NCBI GenBank assembly: GCA_964620605.1
Contig: CAZUHQ010000003.1
Location: forward strand, 1-64,000
Source of the DNA: Thalassotalea_E sp964620605
Lineage (GTDB): Bacteria > Pseudomonadota > Gammaproteobacteria > Enterobacterales > Alteromonadaceae
Direction of reading: 5' to 3'
DNA length: 64,000 nt
Each line of letters opens with the position of its first letter. Within the stretch, counting starts at the first letter, position 1. This document shows positions 54,499 to 63,299 of this stretch, one piece after another. The notes beneath the pieces were generated by a model. That model had not been told where the DNA came from, did no database searches, and saw only the letters and a list, made by a program, of their open reading frames with translations. Both the position numbers and the translations under genes were made by a program.

Positions 54499-55296
54499 CT
54501 ATTTAACTAATTCTGTACGCTGTTTTCTTTCTTGTTCTGCTTTACGTAATATTTCACCCGCTAACGCCAGGTAGGCTTTAGCGCCAGTGGACGATTTATC
54601 ATAGTACATTGCAGGTGCGCCAAAGCTTGGTGCCTCAGCTAATCGAACATTTCTCGGGATTACGGTACGATAGACTTTATCACCAAAATGTCGCTTTAAC
54701 TGCTCGGAAACATCATTGGCAAGGCGATTGCGCGGATCATACATAGTACGTAAGATACCTTCAATATGAAGATCACCATTGACCACAGAAGTTAATTGCG
54801 AAATGGTATCCATTAATGCAGTTAAGCCTTCCAGCGCGTAGTATTCGCATTGCATCGGTACTAACACTGAATCTGCCGCGGTCATCGCATTAACCGTTAA
54901 CATATTCAGTGAAGGTGGGCAGTCGATAATAATAAACTCATATTGTTTTTTTATCGGCGTTAACGCATTTTTCAGCCGCTGTTCACGGGCAAACACTTCC
55001 ATTAATTTAATTTCAGCGGCGGTGACATCGGTATTAGCGGCAATTAAGTCGTATATTCCTGCGGTATTTTTACAAACTACCTGATCAAACGGCAGTTCAT
55101 CAATCAATAACTCGTAACAAGTGGCGGCAACTTCATATTTATCTATGCCGCTGCCCATAGTGGCGTTGCCTTGAGGATCAAGATCAATTAACAATACCTG
55201 ACGCTTAGTTGCCGCTAGCGAAGCCGCTAAGTTAACTGCGGTAGTTGTTTTTCCAACGCCACCTTTTTGGTTGGCTACAGCAATAATTTTTCCCAC
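54499..55296 (-). CDS. parA: ParA (Soj), chromosome-partitioning ATPase
   Basis: This 265-residue Walker-type ATPase has the deviant P-loop KGGVGKTT (11-18), LIDLDPQGNAT (switch I) and IIDCPPSLN (Walker B/switch II). It has no N-terminal DNA-binding domain, so it is the chromosomal type. It binds nucleoid DNA in the ATP form and is released by ParB, moving origins apart. It lies between rsmG and parB with short spacers. Confidence 0.96.
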   Translation of the reverse strand: MGKIIAVANQKGGVGKTTTAVNLAASLAATKRQVLLIDLDPQGNATMGSGIDKYEVAATCYELLIDELPFDQVVCKNTAGIYDLIAANTDVTAAEIKLMEVFAREQRLKNALTPIKKQYEFIIIDCPPSLNMLTVNAMTAADSVLVPMQCEYYALEGLTALMDTISQLTSVVNGDLHIEGILRTMYDPRNRLANDVSEQLKRHFGDKVYRTVIPRNVRLAEAPSFGAPAMYYDKSSTGAKAYLALAGEILRKAEQERKQRTELVK

Positions 55297-55303
55297 TAGA
55301 ACC

Positions 55304-55942
55304 TCAAATATTATTGTTAGATTTTTTTAGTTCAATCAAATGACGTTCACCAACAAGTTCAGGTACTTTAATTTGAAAATCCTTCTCCAATAAAATACCA
55401 GGTGGTAAATGTTGTAATTCCTGTTCCGGATATTGTCCCTTTAACGCGAAAAATCTGCCATCTTCTGCAGCAATGAGATGTGCACACCAGGTGATCATAT
55501 CCTCTAATGAAGCAAATGCCCGACTTAGCACACCGTCATATAATTCTTGTGGCTGATGCTCTTCAACGCGTGAAAGTAAAGGGGATACATTAGCAAGTTT
55601 TAATTGAAATACAACCTGACGAATAAAAGTAATGCGCTTACCTAAGCTGTCGAGCAGGGTAAATTGCTTATCTGGATATAAGATAGCTAATGGAATACCA
55701 GGTAAACCAGGCCCAGTACCGACATCAATAAAATTATCACCTTTGAGGTATTCACCCACCATCAGACTGTCCATAATATGTTTGACTAACATATCACTTG
55801 GATTTCTGACGGAAGTAAGGTTATAGGCTTTATTCCATTTGTTCAGTAATTCAACATATTGAATTAGTTGATCTACCTGATGCTCAGTAACAACCAAATT
55901 GGTTTGTGCGATTAACCCGAGCAATTCATCTTTTAGCGACAT
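55304..55942 (-). CDS. rsmG: RsmG, 16S rRNA (guanine527-N7)-methyltransferase
   Basis: This 212-residue SAM-dependent enzyme (formerly GidB) has NKWNKAYNLTSVR, the SAM loop FIDVGTGPGLPGIPLAI, the LLDSLGKRITFIRQV helix, and SRAFASLEDMITW. It methylates G527 of 16S rRNA in the 30S subunit. Length matches E. coli (207). It follows mnmG by 27 bases. Confidence 0.96.
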   Translation of the reverse strand: MSLKDELLGLIAQTNLVVTEHQVDQLIQYVELLNKWNKAYNLTSVRNPSDMLVKHIMDSLMVGEYLKGDNFIDVGTGPGLPGIPLAILYPDKQFTLLDSLGKRITFIRQVVFQLKLANVSPLLSRVEEHQPQELYDGVLSRAFASLEDMITWCAHLIAAEDGRFFALKGQYPEQELQHLPPGILLEKDFQIKVPELVGERHLIELKKSNNNI

Positions 55943-55969
55943 TAAAAGCTTTCCAAGCGTTAGCAGCCG

Positions 55970-57859
55970 TTACGCAGTTTTACGTAACAGGCCATGCTTT
56001 TTCAAATAGACTAATAATAACGAAATTGCCGCTGGTGTGATACCAGAAATTCGTGATGCCTTGCCAATAGTCTCAGGTTTAGCATCGGTTAATTTAGCTA
56101 CCACTTCATTGGATAAACCTGAGATCTGAGCATAATCAAACTCAGTCGGGATCAAGGTATCTTCATGGCGTTTTTTCTTCGCGATATCATCGAGTTGACG
56201 CTCAATATAACCGGCATACTTGATCTGGATTTCCACCTGTTCAGCCGCTTGTTTGTCGGCTAAAGCCGAGCCTAAGCCGTCAACTTTCATTAAATCATTA
56301 TACCTAACTTCCGGGCGACGCACTAAGTCTTCAAGACTGTTTTCACGGCTGATAGGTGTTTTCAATAACTCATTGACCTGTTCAACGACCTGATGATCTT
56401 TTTGGATCCAGACCTCTTTTAAACGTTGACGCTCCTGTGCGACATGTTCCATTTTTTCGTTAAAACGACGCCAGCGCTTTTCGTCCACTAAGCCGAGTTT
56501 ATAGCCTTGTTCAGTCAAGCGAATATCTGCATTGTCTTCGCGCAATAATAGGCGATACTCCGCACGAGAAGTAAACATCCTGTACGGTTCTTTGGTGCCT
56601 AAAGTAGCCAGGTCATCAATCAACACACCCATATAGGCCTGATCGCGACCTAATACTAACTGTTCTTTGCCCTGGACACGCGCTGCCGCATTGGTTGCCG
56701 CGATTAAGCCTTGGGCGCCAGCTTCCTCATAACCTGTGGTGCCATTAATTTGGCCGGCAAAATACAGGTTATTAATAAATTTGCTTTCTAGGGTTTGTTT
56801 AAGATCGCGAGGATCGAAAAAATCATATTCAATCGCATAGCCAGGACGAGTGATATGGGCGTTTTCAAAACCCTTAATCGAACGTACCAGGTTCATCTGA
56901 ACATCAAACGGCAAGCTGGTAGAAATACCGTTTGGATAGACTTCGTGAGTGGTCAGTCCTTCTGGCTCAACAAATATTTGATGTGATTGTTTATCGGCAA
57001 AGCGGGTGATCTTATCTTCGATCGATGGGCAATATCTTGGCCCTATGCCTTCAATCACACCGGTATACATAGGCGAGCGATCCAAGCCATTGCGAATCAC
57101 CTCATGGGTTTGCTCATTGGTATGAGTGATATAACAGGAAATTTGCTCAGGATGATCATCTAACGATCCCATAAATGAAAATACCGGGCGAGGATCATCA
57201 CCCGGTTGTTCTTCCATCACAGAAAAATCAAGGGTTCTGGCGTCTAAACGCGGTGGAGTACCTGTTTTTAGGCGATCGATCCTAAATGGCATATCACGTA
57301 GTTTACTGGCGAGATTAACACTGGCAGGATCACCGGCACGACCACCTTGATAGTTATTTAAACCAATATGGATTTGGCCAGCAAGAAAAGTTCCAACGGT
57401 TAATACCACAGTTTGCGCCTTAAATTTCAGCCCCATTTGAGTAGAAACGCCAACCACTTGATCATTTTCTAAAATAAGATCATCGCATGGCTGTTGAAAA
57501 ATGGTTAAATTCTGCTGATTTTCCAGGTAATTTCTAACAAAAGCCTTATATAAAGCCCGGTCTGCCTGAGCGCGAGTTGCTCTGACTGCTGGCCCTTTAC
57601 TGGCATTTAAAGTACGAAATTGGATCGCCGCATGATCAATCGCAGTAGCCATTAATCCGCCTAAGGCATCGATTTCTTTTACCAGATGGCCTTTACCAAT
57701 ACCACCGATCGCCGGGTTACAAGACATTTGTCCTAAGGTATCAATATTGTGCGTTAACAATAAGGTATTACAACCCATACGTGCCGCAGCTAATGCGGCT
57801 TCTGTACCCGCATGCCCGCCGCCGACAACAATTACATCATATGAGCTTTGATACCACAT
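55970..57859 (-). CDS. mnmG: MnmG (GidA), tRNA uridine-34 carboxymethylaminomethyl-modifying enzyme
   Basis: This 629-residue FAD-dependent enzyme works with MnmE to install cmnm5U34 in tRNAs. It has the dinucleotide-binding VGGGHAGTEAALAAARMG (11-28), CNPAIGGIGKGH, the catalytic-cysteine region SCYITHTNEQTH, PRYCPSIEDK and the C-terminal KLTDAKPETIGKASRISGITPAAI (in part). Length matches E. coli (629). It borders the origin and heads the mnmG-rsmG-parA-parB unit. Confidence 0.97.
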   Translation of the reverse strand: MWYQSSYDVIVVGGGHAGTEAALAAARMGCNTLLLTHNIDTLGQMSCNPAIGGIGKGHLVKEIDALGGLMATAIDHAAIQFRTLNASKGPAVRATRAQADRALYKAFVRNYLENQQNLTIFQQPCDDLILENDQVVGVSTQMGLKFKAQTVVLTVGTFLAGQIHIGLNNYQGGRAGDPASVNLASKLRDMPFRIDRLKTGTPPRLDARTLDFSVMEEQPGDDPRPVFSFMGSLDDHPEQISCYITHTNEQTHEVIRNGLDRSPMYTGVIEGIGPRYCPSIEDKITRFADKQSHQIFVEPEGLTTHEVYPNGISTSLPFDVQMNLVRSIKGFENAHITRPGYAIEYDFFDPRDLKQTLESKFINNLYFAGQINGTTGYEEAGAQGLIAATNAAARVQGKEQLVLGRDQAYMGVLIDDLATLGTKEPYRMFTSRAEYRLLLREDNADIRLTEQGYKLGLVDEKRWRRFNEKMEHVAQERQRLKEVWIQKDHQVVEQVNELLKTPISRENSLEDLVRRPEVRYNDLMKVDGLGSALADKQAAEQVEIQIKYAGYIERQLDDIAKKKRHEDTLIPTEFDYAQISGLSNEVVAKLTDAKPETIGKASRISGITPAAISLLLVYLKKHGLLRKTA

Positions 57860-57932
57860 AAAAAATTAGCCTTGAAAAATGATTAAAAATAAAAGGGCAC
57901 GGATTTTAACTTTTTTTCACTTTAAGGGGAAT

Positions 57933-58249
57933 GATCAAATGATGAAAAAGATCGTGAAAGGATCACTAAATAATATATAAGATCTATTTAAAGATCTTAT
58001 TATTATACTTTATTAAGCAAAAGGATCTTTGTGGATAAGCTATTTTATTGTAATTAAATCAGTAGTTTATATATGATCGTTTTGTGTGATCAAACTTTGA
58101 TCAAAACAATTATAAGCTTTGATCAAATAGCTTGTTTATCCACAGGAGGTTTTTTAATAATTTTTGTAAACTGGAAAATAATAGAAAATTCATAGTTTAT
58201 TTTTATTTTATCCACATATGTTTATTTTAACGATATTAATTGTGAATAA
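57933..58249. other. oriC: Chromosomal replication origin (oriC)
   Basis: The 406-bp gap 57860-58265 between mnmG and mioC is the E. coli-type oriC position. It contains DnaA boxes TTATCCACA at 58136-58144 and 58208-58216 (plus strand), 58030-58038 (minus strand), and a one-mismatch TGTGAATAA at 58241-58249. Ten GATC (Dam/SeqA) sites fall between 57933 and 58124. AT-rich stretches such as 57965-58020 and 58145-58240 could serve as the unwinding element. No protein-coding gene is seen in the gap. Confidence 0.88.
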
Positions 58250-58265
58250 CTTATTGGTAAGCTTG

Positions 58266-58709
58266 TTATAAAAGATCTTTATTTTTTGTGATCCAGATCT
58301 GAGATTCGCATTCTGGATCTATTTCTTGCTGCATATCAAAGGTTTTTAGTTTAATTATTTTTTTGCATCCTTTTGATTTCAAAAGCTTTTCTATGTTTTT
58401 GGCTGCTTGGCAAAAAGTATCATAACTGGAATCACCGATCCCGATAACAGCAAATTTCGTAGTACTTAGATCTTGATCGCTTGCTGTGAGTTGTTTAACG
58501 AAAGGCATAAGATTGTCTGGGTAGTCACCGGCACCGTGCGTTGAGGTACAGATCAGCCAGAATTGATCTTGGTGCGGGATCTGATCAAGTTCAGGAGTAA
58601 AATGTAGGGTAGTTTGGTGACCTAAGTTGTCTAAGGTTTCCTGACAGGCTTCTGCGACATATTCTGTGCCGCCTAACATGCTGCCAACGATGATTTGGAT
58701 ATTTGCCAT
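58266..58709 (-). CDS. mioC: MioC, flavodoxin-like FMN protein
   Basis: This 147-residue flavodoxin-fold protein has the FMN phosphate loop IIVGSMLGGTEYVAE (about 4-18), the second FMN loop CTSTHGAGDYPDN and IGIGDSSYDTFCQAA. In E. coli it supports biotin synthase activity and its transcription runs towards oriC. Here it also points at oriC. The ATG at 58709 gives the same length as E. coli MioC. Upstream starts at 58721 and 58802 lack support. No strong ribosome-binding site was seen. Confidence 0.92.
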   Translation of the reverse strand: MANIQIIVGSMLGGTEYVAEACQETLDNLGHQTTLHFTPELDQIPHQDQFWLICTSTHGAGDYPDNLMPFVKQLTASDQDLSTTKFAVIGIGDSSYDTFCQAAKNIEKLLKSKGCKKIIKLKTFDMQQEIDPECESQIWITKNKDLL

Positions 58710-58852
58710 TGAATTACTCATTCTGTGCTGTAAATGGGAGACGGGCAGTTTAACACCATCTAAAATGAGTATTATAATGGGGGATATAGAAAAACAGAGC
58801 AAGCTTCAAATCTTGCTTGGTTTGCTCTGTATCAAATGATTAAATTAAAGTT

Positions 58853-60232
58853 TTATTTACCGATACAAAATGACGAGAAAATCTGCCCTAACAGATCATC
58901 GTTAGTAAATTCTCCGGTGATTTGATTCAGTGCTTGCTGACAAAGGCGCAGTTCTTCTGCCAGGATTTCTCCGGCAACATAAGCCTCTAATTGGTCAAGG
59001 CCGGTAACCAGATGATGGTGAGCCTGCTCTAACGCCGCTAAATGGCGACGACGCGCCATAAAACCACCTTCAACATTGCCCTGATAGCCCATGATGTCTT
59101 TTAGATGCTGTTTGAGCGTAGAAACGCCATTTCCTGTTTTTGCCGACAATGTGATGGTTGGCAAAGCAGCATCGTTAATAAGTCCGGTTGGTACGCCTGA
59201 AATATCCGCCTTATTGCGGATCACTGTCAATCCTATGTTATCCGGTAATTTGTCGAAAAACTCTGGCCACACGGCTTTTGGGTTATCATGCATATCTTGT
59301 GTGGAATCTACCATGAGCAGGATGCGATCTGCCTGATTGATCTCCTGCCAGGCGCGTTCGATACCGATTTGTTCGACTTTATCGGCGCTATCCCTTAATC
59401 CGGCGGTATCGATAATATGCAGCGGCATGCCATCTATATGGATTTGTTCTGTTAGTACGTCTCGGGTAGTGCCCTCAATATCTGTGACGATCGCAGATTC
59501 TTTGCCACTAAGGGCGTTAAGCAGGCTGGATTTTCCGGCATTTGGCCGACCGGCAATCACCACGCGCATGCCTTCACGAATGATGCTGCCTTGTTGTGCC
59601 TGCTGTTGGACATCTTCTACTTCGTCAATGATGGCTTTTAAATCGTTGACAATTTTTTCGTCGGCGAGAAAATCGATCTCTTCTTCAGGAAAGTCGATGG
59701 CAGCTTCCACATACATCCGTAAATGAATAGTACTTTCGACCATTTGATCTACCAGTTTGGAAAAATCTCCTTGTAGTGAGTGAAGGGCGCAACGGGCTGC
59801 CTGCTCCGAGCTGGAATTGATCAAATCGGCAATCGCTTCAGCTTGGGTCAGATCCAGCTTATCGTTAATAAATGCCTGTTCACTAAACTCGCCCGGTTTG
59901 GCCATTCTGACCTTGTCTAACGTCAGTATTTCTTTTAACAGCATATCGAGAATGACTGGACCGCCGTGACCTTGGAGCTCAAGCACATCTTCACCGGTAA
60001 AAGAATTCGGTCCTTTAAAATAAAGCGCAATACCTTGATCAAGCGGCTGTTGACTGCTGTCATAGAAAGTTAAATATTCGGCTTTTCTAAGCTCAGGTAC
60101 TTTGCCTAGCACATGCTGCGCAACGTTTGTTGCTTGTGGCCCTGAGACGCGAATGATACCAACACCTCCTCGACCGGGTGCCGTTGCCTGTGCGGCAATT
60201 GTTTCTTTATTTGACAGGGCGTTAGCGCTCAT
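58853..60232 (-). CDS. mnmE: MnmE (TrmE), tRNA-modification GTPase
   Basis: This 459-residue protein has the N-terminal tetrahydrofolate-binding domain (about 1-120), the helical domain, and an inserted G domain with P-loop GRPNAGKS (228-235), switch II DTAGLR (275-280) and NKAD. The C-terminus is the invariant CIGK, whose cysteine and motif are needed with MnmG for cmnm5U34 formation. The gene lies between yidC and mioC on the minus strand, the ancestral order. Confidence 0.97.
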   Translation of the reverse strand: MSANALSNKETIAAQATAPGRGGVGIIRVSGPQATNVAQHVLGKVPELRKAEYLTFYDSSQQPLDQGIALYFKGPNSFTGEDVLELQGHGGPVILDMLLKEILTLDKVRMAKPGEFSEQAFINDKLDLTQAEAIADLINSSSEQAARCALHSLQGDFSKLVDQMVESTIHLRMYVEAAIDFPEEEIDFLADEKIVNDLKAIIDEVEDVQQQAQQGSIIREGMRVVIAGRPNAGKSSLLNALSGKESAIVTDIEGTTRDVLTEQIHIDGMPLHIIDTAGLRDSADKVEQIGIERAWQEINQADRILLMVDSTQDMHDNPKAVWPEFFDKLPDNIGLTVIRNKADISGVPTGLINDAALPTITLSAKTGNGVSTLKQHLKDIMGYQGNVEGGFMARRRHLAALEQAHHHLVTGLDQLEAYVAGEILAEELRLCQQALNQITGEFTNDDLLGQIFSSFCIGK

Positions 60233-60319
60233 GTGTTACCTAATGATCAGTACAAAGTTAAATCGTTATTATAAACGCTTCGTGTGGGTTAGGGGAATTG
60301 TTGCGGTGCAGAAACAAAA

Positions 60320-60340
60320 AACGCGACTTATCGTCACGTT
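60320..60340. terminator. Terminator between yidC and mnmE
   Basis: AACGCGAC-TTATC-GTCACGTT forms an 8-bp stem with one wobble pair and has T runs on both sides (six on the minus strand). It lies about 110 bases after the yidC stop. Confidence 0.7.
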
Positions 60341-60397
60341 TTTATATACAGGATGTATGGTCAGTTTTTTAGTTCCAGACAAAAACTAAGTACTCAT

Positions 60398-60429
60398 ATC
60401 CATGTAAGCAATGTCACGGTTACATGGAT
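60398..60429 (-). other. Long inverted repeat just after yidC
   Basis: ATCCATGTAA / TTACATGGAT is a perfect 10-bp stem around a 12-base loop, 22 bases after the yidC stop. It has no T run and is distinct from the terminator further on. It could be an mRNA 3'-end stabiliser. Confidence 0.45.
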
Positions 60430-60451
60430 GTAAAAGAGCGACGATGTCAGA

Positions 60452-62092
60452 CTATTTGGCTTTTTGTTTTTCCAATGCCGAGAAGATGATCTTCATCTGG
60501 ACGATAGAAATAATATTACTGACTAACCAGTATAATACCAGGCCAGATGGGAACCAGAAGAAAAATACGGTAAACATCACAGGCATATATTGCATGATTT
60601 TTTGTTGCATCGGATCTTGCACTGTCATCGGCTGCATTTTTTGCATAATGAACATGCTGATACCCATTAATATCGGCAGAATATAGTAAGGATCTTTTGA
60701 CGACAGGTCGGTTAACCATAAACCGAAAGAGGCATGGCGTAGTTCGACACTTTCCAAGAATACCCAGTATAACGCCAGGAAGATTGGCATTTGGATAAGT
60801 AGCGGTAAACAGCCTCCAGCAGGATTGACTTTTTCTTTGCGGTAAAGTTCCATCATCCCTTGCGACATTTTTTGTCTGTCGTCACCGAAACGCTCTTTTA
60901 ATTGCGTCATTTTCGGCTGCAGTTCACGCATTTTCGCCATTGACGAGTATTGCGCTTTGGTTAGCGGGTACATGATGCCTTTTACCATAATGGTGATGAT
61001 GATGATGGCAATCCCCCAGTTAGCTACTAAGGCTTGAATTTGAAGTAACAGCCAGTGTAATAGGTCACTGATCATAAAGAGAGGGCCAAAGTCGACGGTT
61101 AAATTCAGCCCATCAGCAATTTTAGCTAATATTTCTTTATTTTTCGGACCAACATAAAGGCTGGTTGAAGCGGTTGCCTGTTCATTAGGTTCAATTAGCA
61201 GAGCTGGGGCTTTAAAACCAATAACTGCCTCACCATTGCGGGTATAGTTGGTATATAGCTGGTTGACTTCGTCTGCTGCCGGGATCCAGGAAGCAACGAA
61301 ATAATGCTGAAGCATGGCAACCCATCCACCTTGGGTTGAAACATTTAAGTTGGCATCGGCAATATCGTCAAAGTCATATTTTTCGTAGCGTTCTTCTTTG
61401 GTTGAATAAGCAGCGCCGCGATAAGTTGGGATTAACGAGCTTGATTTATCTACCTGGGTAGATTGTTTTAACTGGGCGTAAAGTTCAACACTGGCGGTAG
61501 TTGCCGTGTTGTTATTGATAATATAGTCAACGGCAATCTGATAGCTTGCTGGTTCGAAGGTAAAACGTTTGGTCACTGCCAAGCCGCTATCAGTTGTATA
61601 ACTAAGATCAACTGTTAAAGGCGAACCATCTGTTAACTGGTATTGCTGTTGTTTGACTTGATAAATAGGGCGACCTTTAATGATGCGATCAATCCCCTGG
61701 GCACCGGTTAGTCCACTTTGTGCAATATAGGTAAAGCCTGTGTTTTGCATGATAGTGAACGGGGTTTTACTGCCTTGCTCCGTTTCATACTGGAGTAAAG
61801 TCGCTTCAACAATATCACCACCTTGGGTATTTATTTTTACTTTTAAGACATCGGTAGTGATTTCAACCAGTGCTGCCGTTGGCTTAGTGGTTTTAGAGAC
61901 GACAGGGCTATTGGCGCTGGACGCCGGGACAAAATCATTAGCTGAAGCCTCTGAACTAACAGTTGTATCATTTTGGCTGACTAGCGTTTGCATTTGCGGC
62001 TGCGCTGGCGCACTGTCTAGTTGCCATTGCTGATACAATAAAAAGGTGACAACCATTAAGGCAATAAACAGAAAACTGCGTTGAGATTCCAT
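60452..62092 (-). CDS. yidC: YidC, inner-membrane protein insertase
   Basis: This 546-residue insertase has an N-terminal signal-anchor helix (about 5-22), a large periplasmic beta-supersandwich domain (about 60-335) and a C-terminal five-helix 60KD_IMP domain (about 345-540) with the hydrophilic-groove arginine region and the CLPLLIQMPIFLALYW segment. It inserts membrane proteins alone or with SecYEG; AtpE is a classic substrate. It follows yidD by 6 bases. Confidence 0.97.
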   Translation of the reverse strand: MESQRSFLFIALMVVTFLLYQQWQLDSAPAQPQMQTLVSQNDTTVSSEASANDFVPASSANSPVVSKTTKPTAALVEITTDVLKVKINTQGGDIVEATLLQYETEQGSKTPFTIMQNTGFTYIAQSGLTGAQGIDRIIKGRPIYQVKQQQYQLTDGSPLTVDLSYTTDSGLAVTKRFTFEPASYQIAVDYIINNNTATTASVELYAQLKQSTQVDKSSSLIPTYRGAAYSTKEERYEKYDFDDIADANLNVSTQGGWVAMLQHYFVASWIPAADEVNQLYTNYTRNGEAVIGFKAPALLIEPNEQATASTSLYVGPKNKEILAKIADGLNLTVDFGPLFMISDLLHWLLLQIQALVANWGIAIIIITIMVKGIMYPLTKAQYSSMAKMRELQPKMTQLKERFGDDRQKMSQGMMELYRKEKVNPAGGCLPLLIQMPIFLALYWVFLESVELRHASFGLWLTDLSSKDPYYILPILMGISMFIMQKMQPMTVQDPMQQKIMQYMPVMFTVFFFWFPSGLVLYWLVSNIISIVQMKIIFSALEKQKAK

Positions 62093-62098
62093 AATATG

Positions 62099-62347
62099 TT
62101 ATTTCTCTTTTTTTAGTGGTGGCACGGGATCTTCTCCTCCCGCGTTTAGTGGGTGGCATTTTAGTATACGTTTGGCTGCTAACCAACAACCTTTTATCAC
62201 ACCAAAGCGATTAATTGCTTCAATTGCATAGCTTGAGCAAGTAGGCGTAAAACGGCAGTTATTGCCAAGCAGTGGGCTTAACCAGCGTTGATACGCTTTT
62301 ACTATTGATATTGCAACTAGCTGTGGCGTTGAATTATTTTTCGCCAT
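62099..62347 (-). CDS. yidD: YidD, membrane-protein insertion efficiency factor
   Basis: This 82-residue protein has the DUF37 signature: SIVKAYQRWLSPLLG, then CRFTPTCSSYAIEAI, KRILKCHPLNAGGEDPVP. It is membrane-associated and thought to assist YidC. It overlaps the rnpA 3' end by 31 bases, as in many bacteria, implying coupled translation. Confidence 0.94.
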   Translation of the reverse strand: MAKNNSTPQLVAISIVKAYQRWLSPLLGNNCRFTPTCSSYAIEAINRFGVIKGCWLAAKRILKCHPLNAGGEDPVPPLKKEK

Positions 62348-62670
62348 ATTTTATCTAATTGCTGTCTGATCTGCTGGTTTTCAAGGCTATCTGTGCCAGA
62401 TTTCACCATGATGACCATATCGATCTCTGGTAACTGAGATAATTTCAGGCGAAAGCTTTCTCTGATTTGTCGTTTGATACGGTTGCGCTGTACCGCCAAT
62501 TTAACACGTTTTTTGGCAATAGCTAAACCTAAACGTTTTTGCTTATTGTTATTTTGGCTAACGAGAACGGTAATATGGCTGGAGCCAAATCTGAGAGGAT
62601 TTTTGAAAACTTTTTGGAATTGACTGGGAGTCAACAAACGTGACTCCCGAGTAAATTGCTTAGTAACCAT
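62317..62670 (-). CDS. rnpA: RnpA, protein component of RNase P
   Basis: This 117-residue basic protein binds RNase P RNA for 5' maturation of tRNAs. It has the family motif VQRNRIKRQIRESFR (about 82-96), the F-x-x-V-F segment near the N-terminus and IDMVIMVKSG. It lies 39 bases after rpmH and overlaps yidD. Confidence 0.96.
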   Translation of the reverse strand: MVTKQFTRESRLLTPSQFQKVFKNPLRFGSSHITVLVSQNNNKQKRLGLAIAKKRVKLAVQRNRIKRQIRESFRLKLSQLPEIDMVIMVKSGTDSLENQQIRQQLDKIWRKIIQRHS

Positions 62671-62709
62671 GGTGGTTACCTGCTCTTTATTAAAGATTAA
62701 ACAAAGAGA

Positions 62710-62844
62710 TTAAGCGCTTAGGCGTGCACGGCCTTTAGCACGACGACGTGCAATAACTGCACGACCGTTTTTAGTAGCCATACGAGCACGGAATCCGTGG
62801 TTACGTTTACGCTTTAATACGCTAGGTTGAAATGTTCTTTTCAT
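62710..62844 (-). CDS. rpmH: Ribosomal protein bL34
   Basis: This ORF encodes a 44-residue, very basic protein with the invariant MKRTFQPSVLKRKRNHGFRA start, followed by RMATKNGRAVIARRRAKGR and ending RLSA. It is a large-subunit ribosomal protein and the first gene of rpmH-rnpA-yidD-yidC, directly downstream of a near-consensus promoter. Confidence 0.98.
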   Translation of the reverse strand: MKRTFQPSVLKRKRNHGFRARMATKNGRAVIARRRAKGRARLSA

Positions 62845-62918
62845 TACGCTATCCGTCGGTTGTTGTTGCCCTGGCAAACCGCCGTATTGAGCACACTGGG
62901 TTCAAAAAATGAGGGCGA

Positions 62919-62947
62919 ATTCTAAATAGAAAGTTTCGCATTGTCAA
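62919..62947 (-). promoter_or_regulatory. Near-consensus sigma70 promoter of rpmH
   Basis: On the minus strand TTGACA (62942-62947) and TAGAAT (62919-62924) are separated by exactly 17 bases, about 75 bases upstream of the rpmH ATG. This should be a strong growth-linked promoter. Confidence 0.85.
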
Positions 62948-63191
62948 TATTTATTGTCAGCTTAAAGTTAAAAGATCATCTGAGGATCCTTAAAGGATCT
63001 GTTGAATATCCACAGTTTTATAACAAGTAGCTGCTTTTCGCTTATTATTTAAGCTGAATTGCCTTGTTAAGAGCAAAAAACTCTATATAAAAATTTTTAA
63101 ATCAATTTAAATATATAAATGAATTTTATAAGTAAATCAAATGGTTGTTTTTTAAAGGTGCTAGGTTTTACTTTTATTGAAAAAGTCAATA

Positions 63192-63220
63192 TTGCACTTG
63201 TGGATAACTAAAGAGATAAT
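63192..63220 (+). promoter_or_regulatory. dnaA promoter with DnaA box in the spacer
   Basis: TTGCAC (63192-63197) and GATAAT (63215-63220) are 17 bases apart. A perfect DnaA box, TGTGGATAA (63199-63207), fills the spacer, so DnaA should repress its own gene. A near-match ATATCCACA is at 63006-63014. Several GATC sites lie nearby (62970-63000). The remainder of the 455-bp gap 62845-63299 is AT-rich and shows no gene. Confidence 0.7.
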
Positions 63221-63299
63221 ACCGCTCTTTATAACAATAATCTTGATTAGTGGCCGAAAACGATCTTTTAAAGCGCCGCTAAGTAACAGGAGTTTTCTT

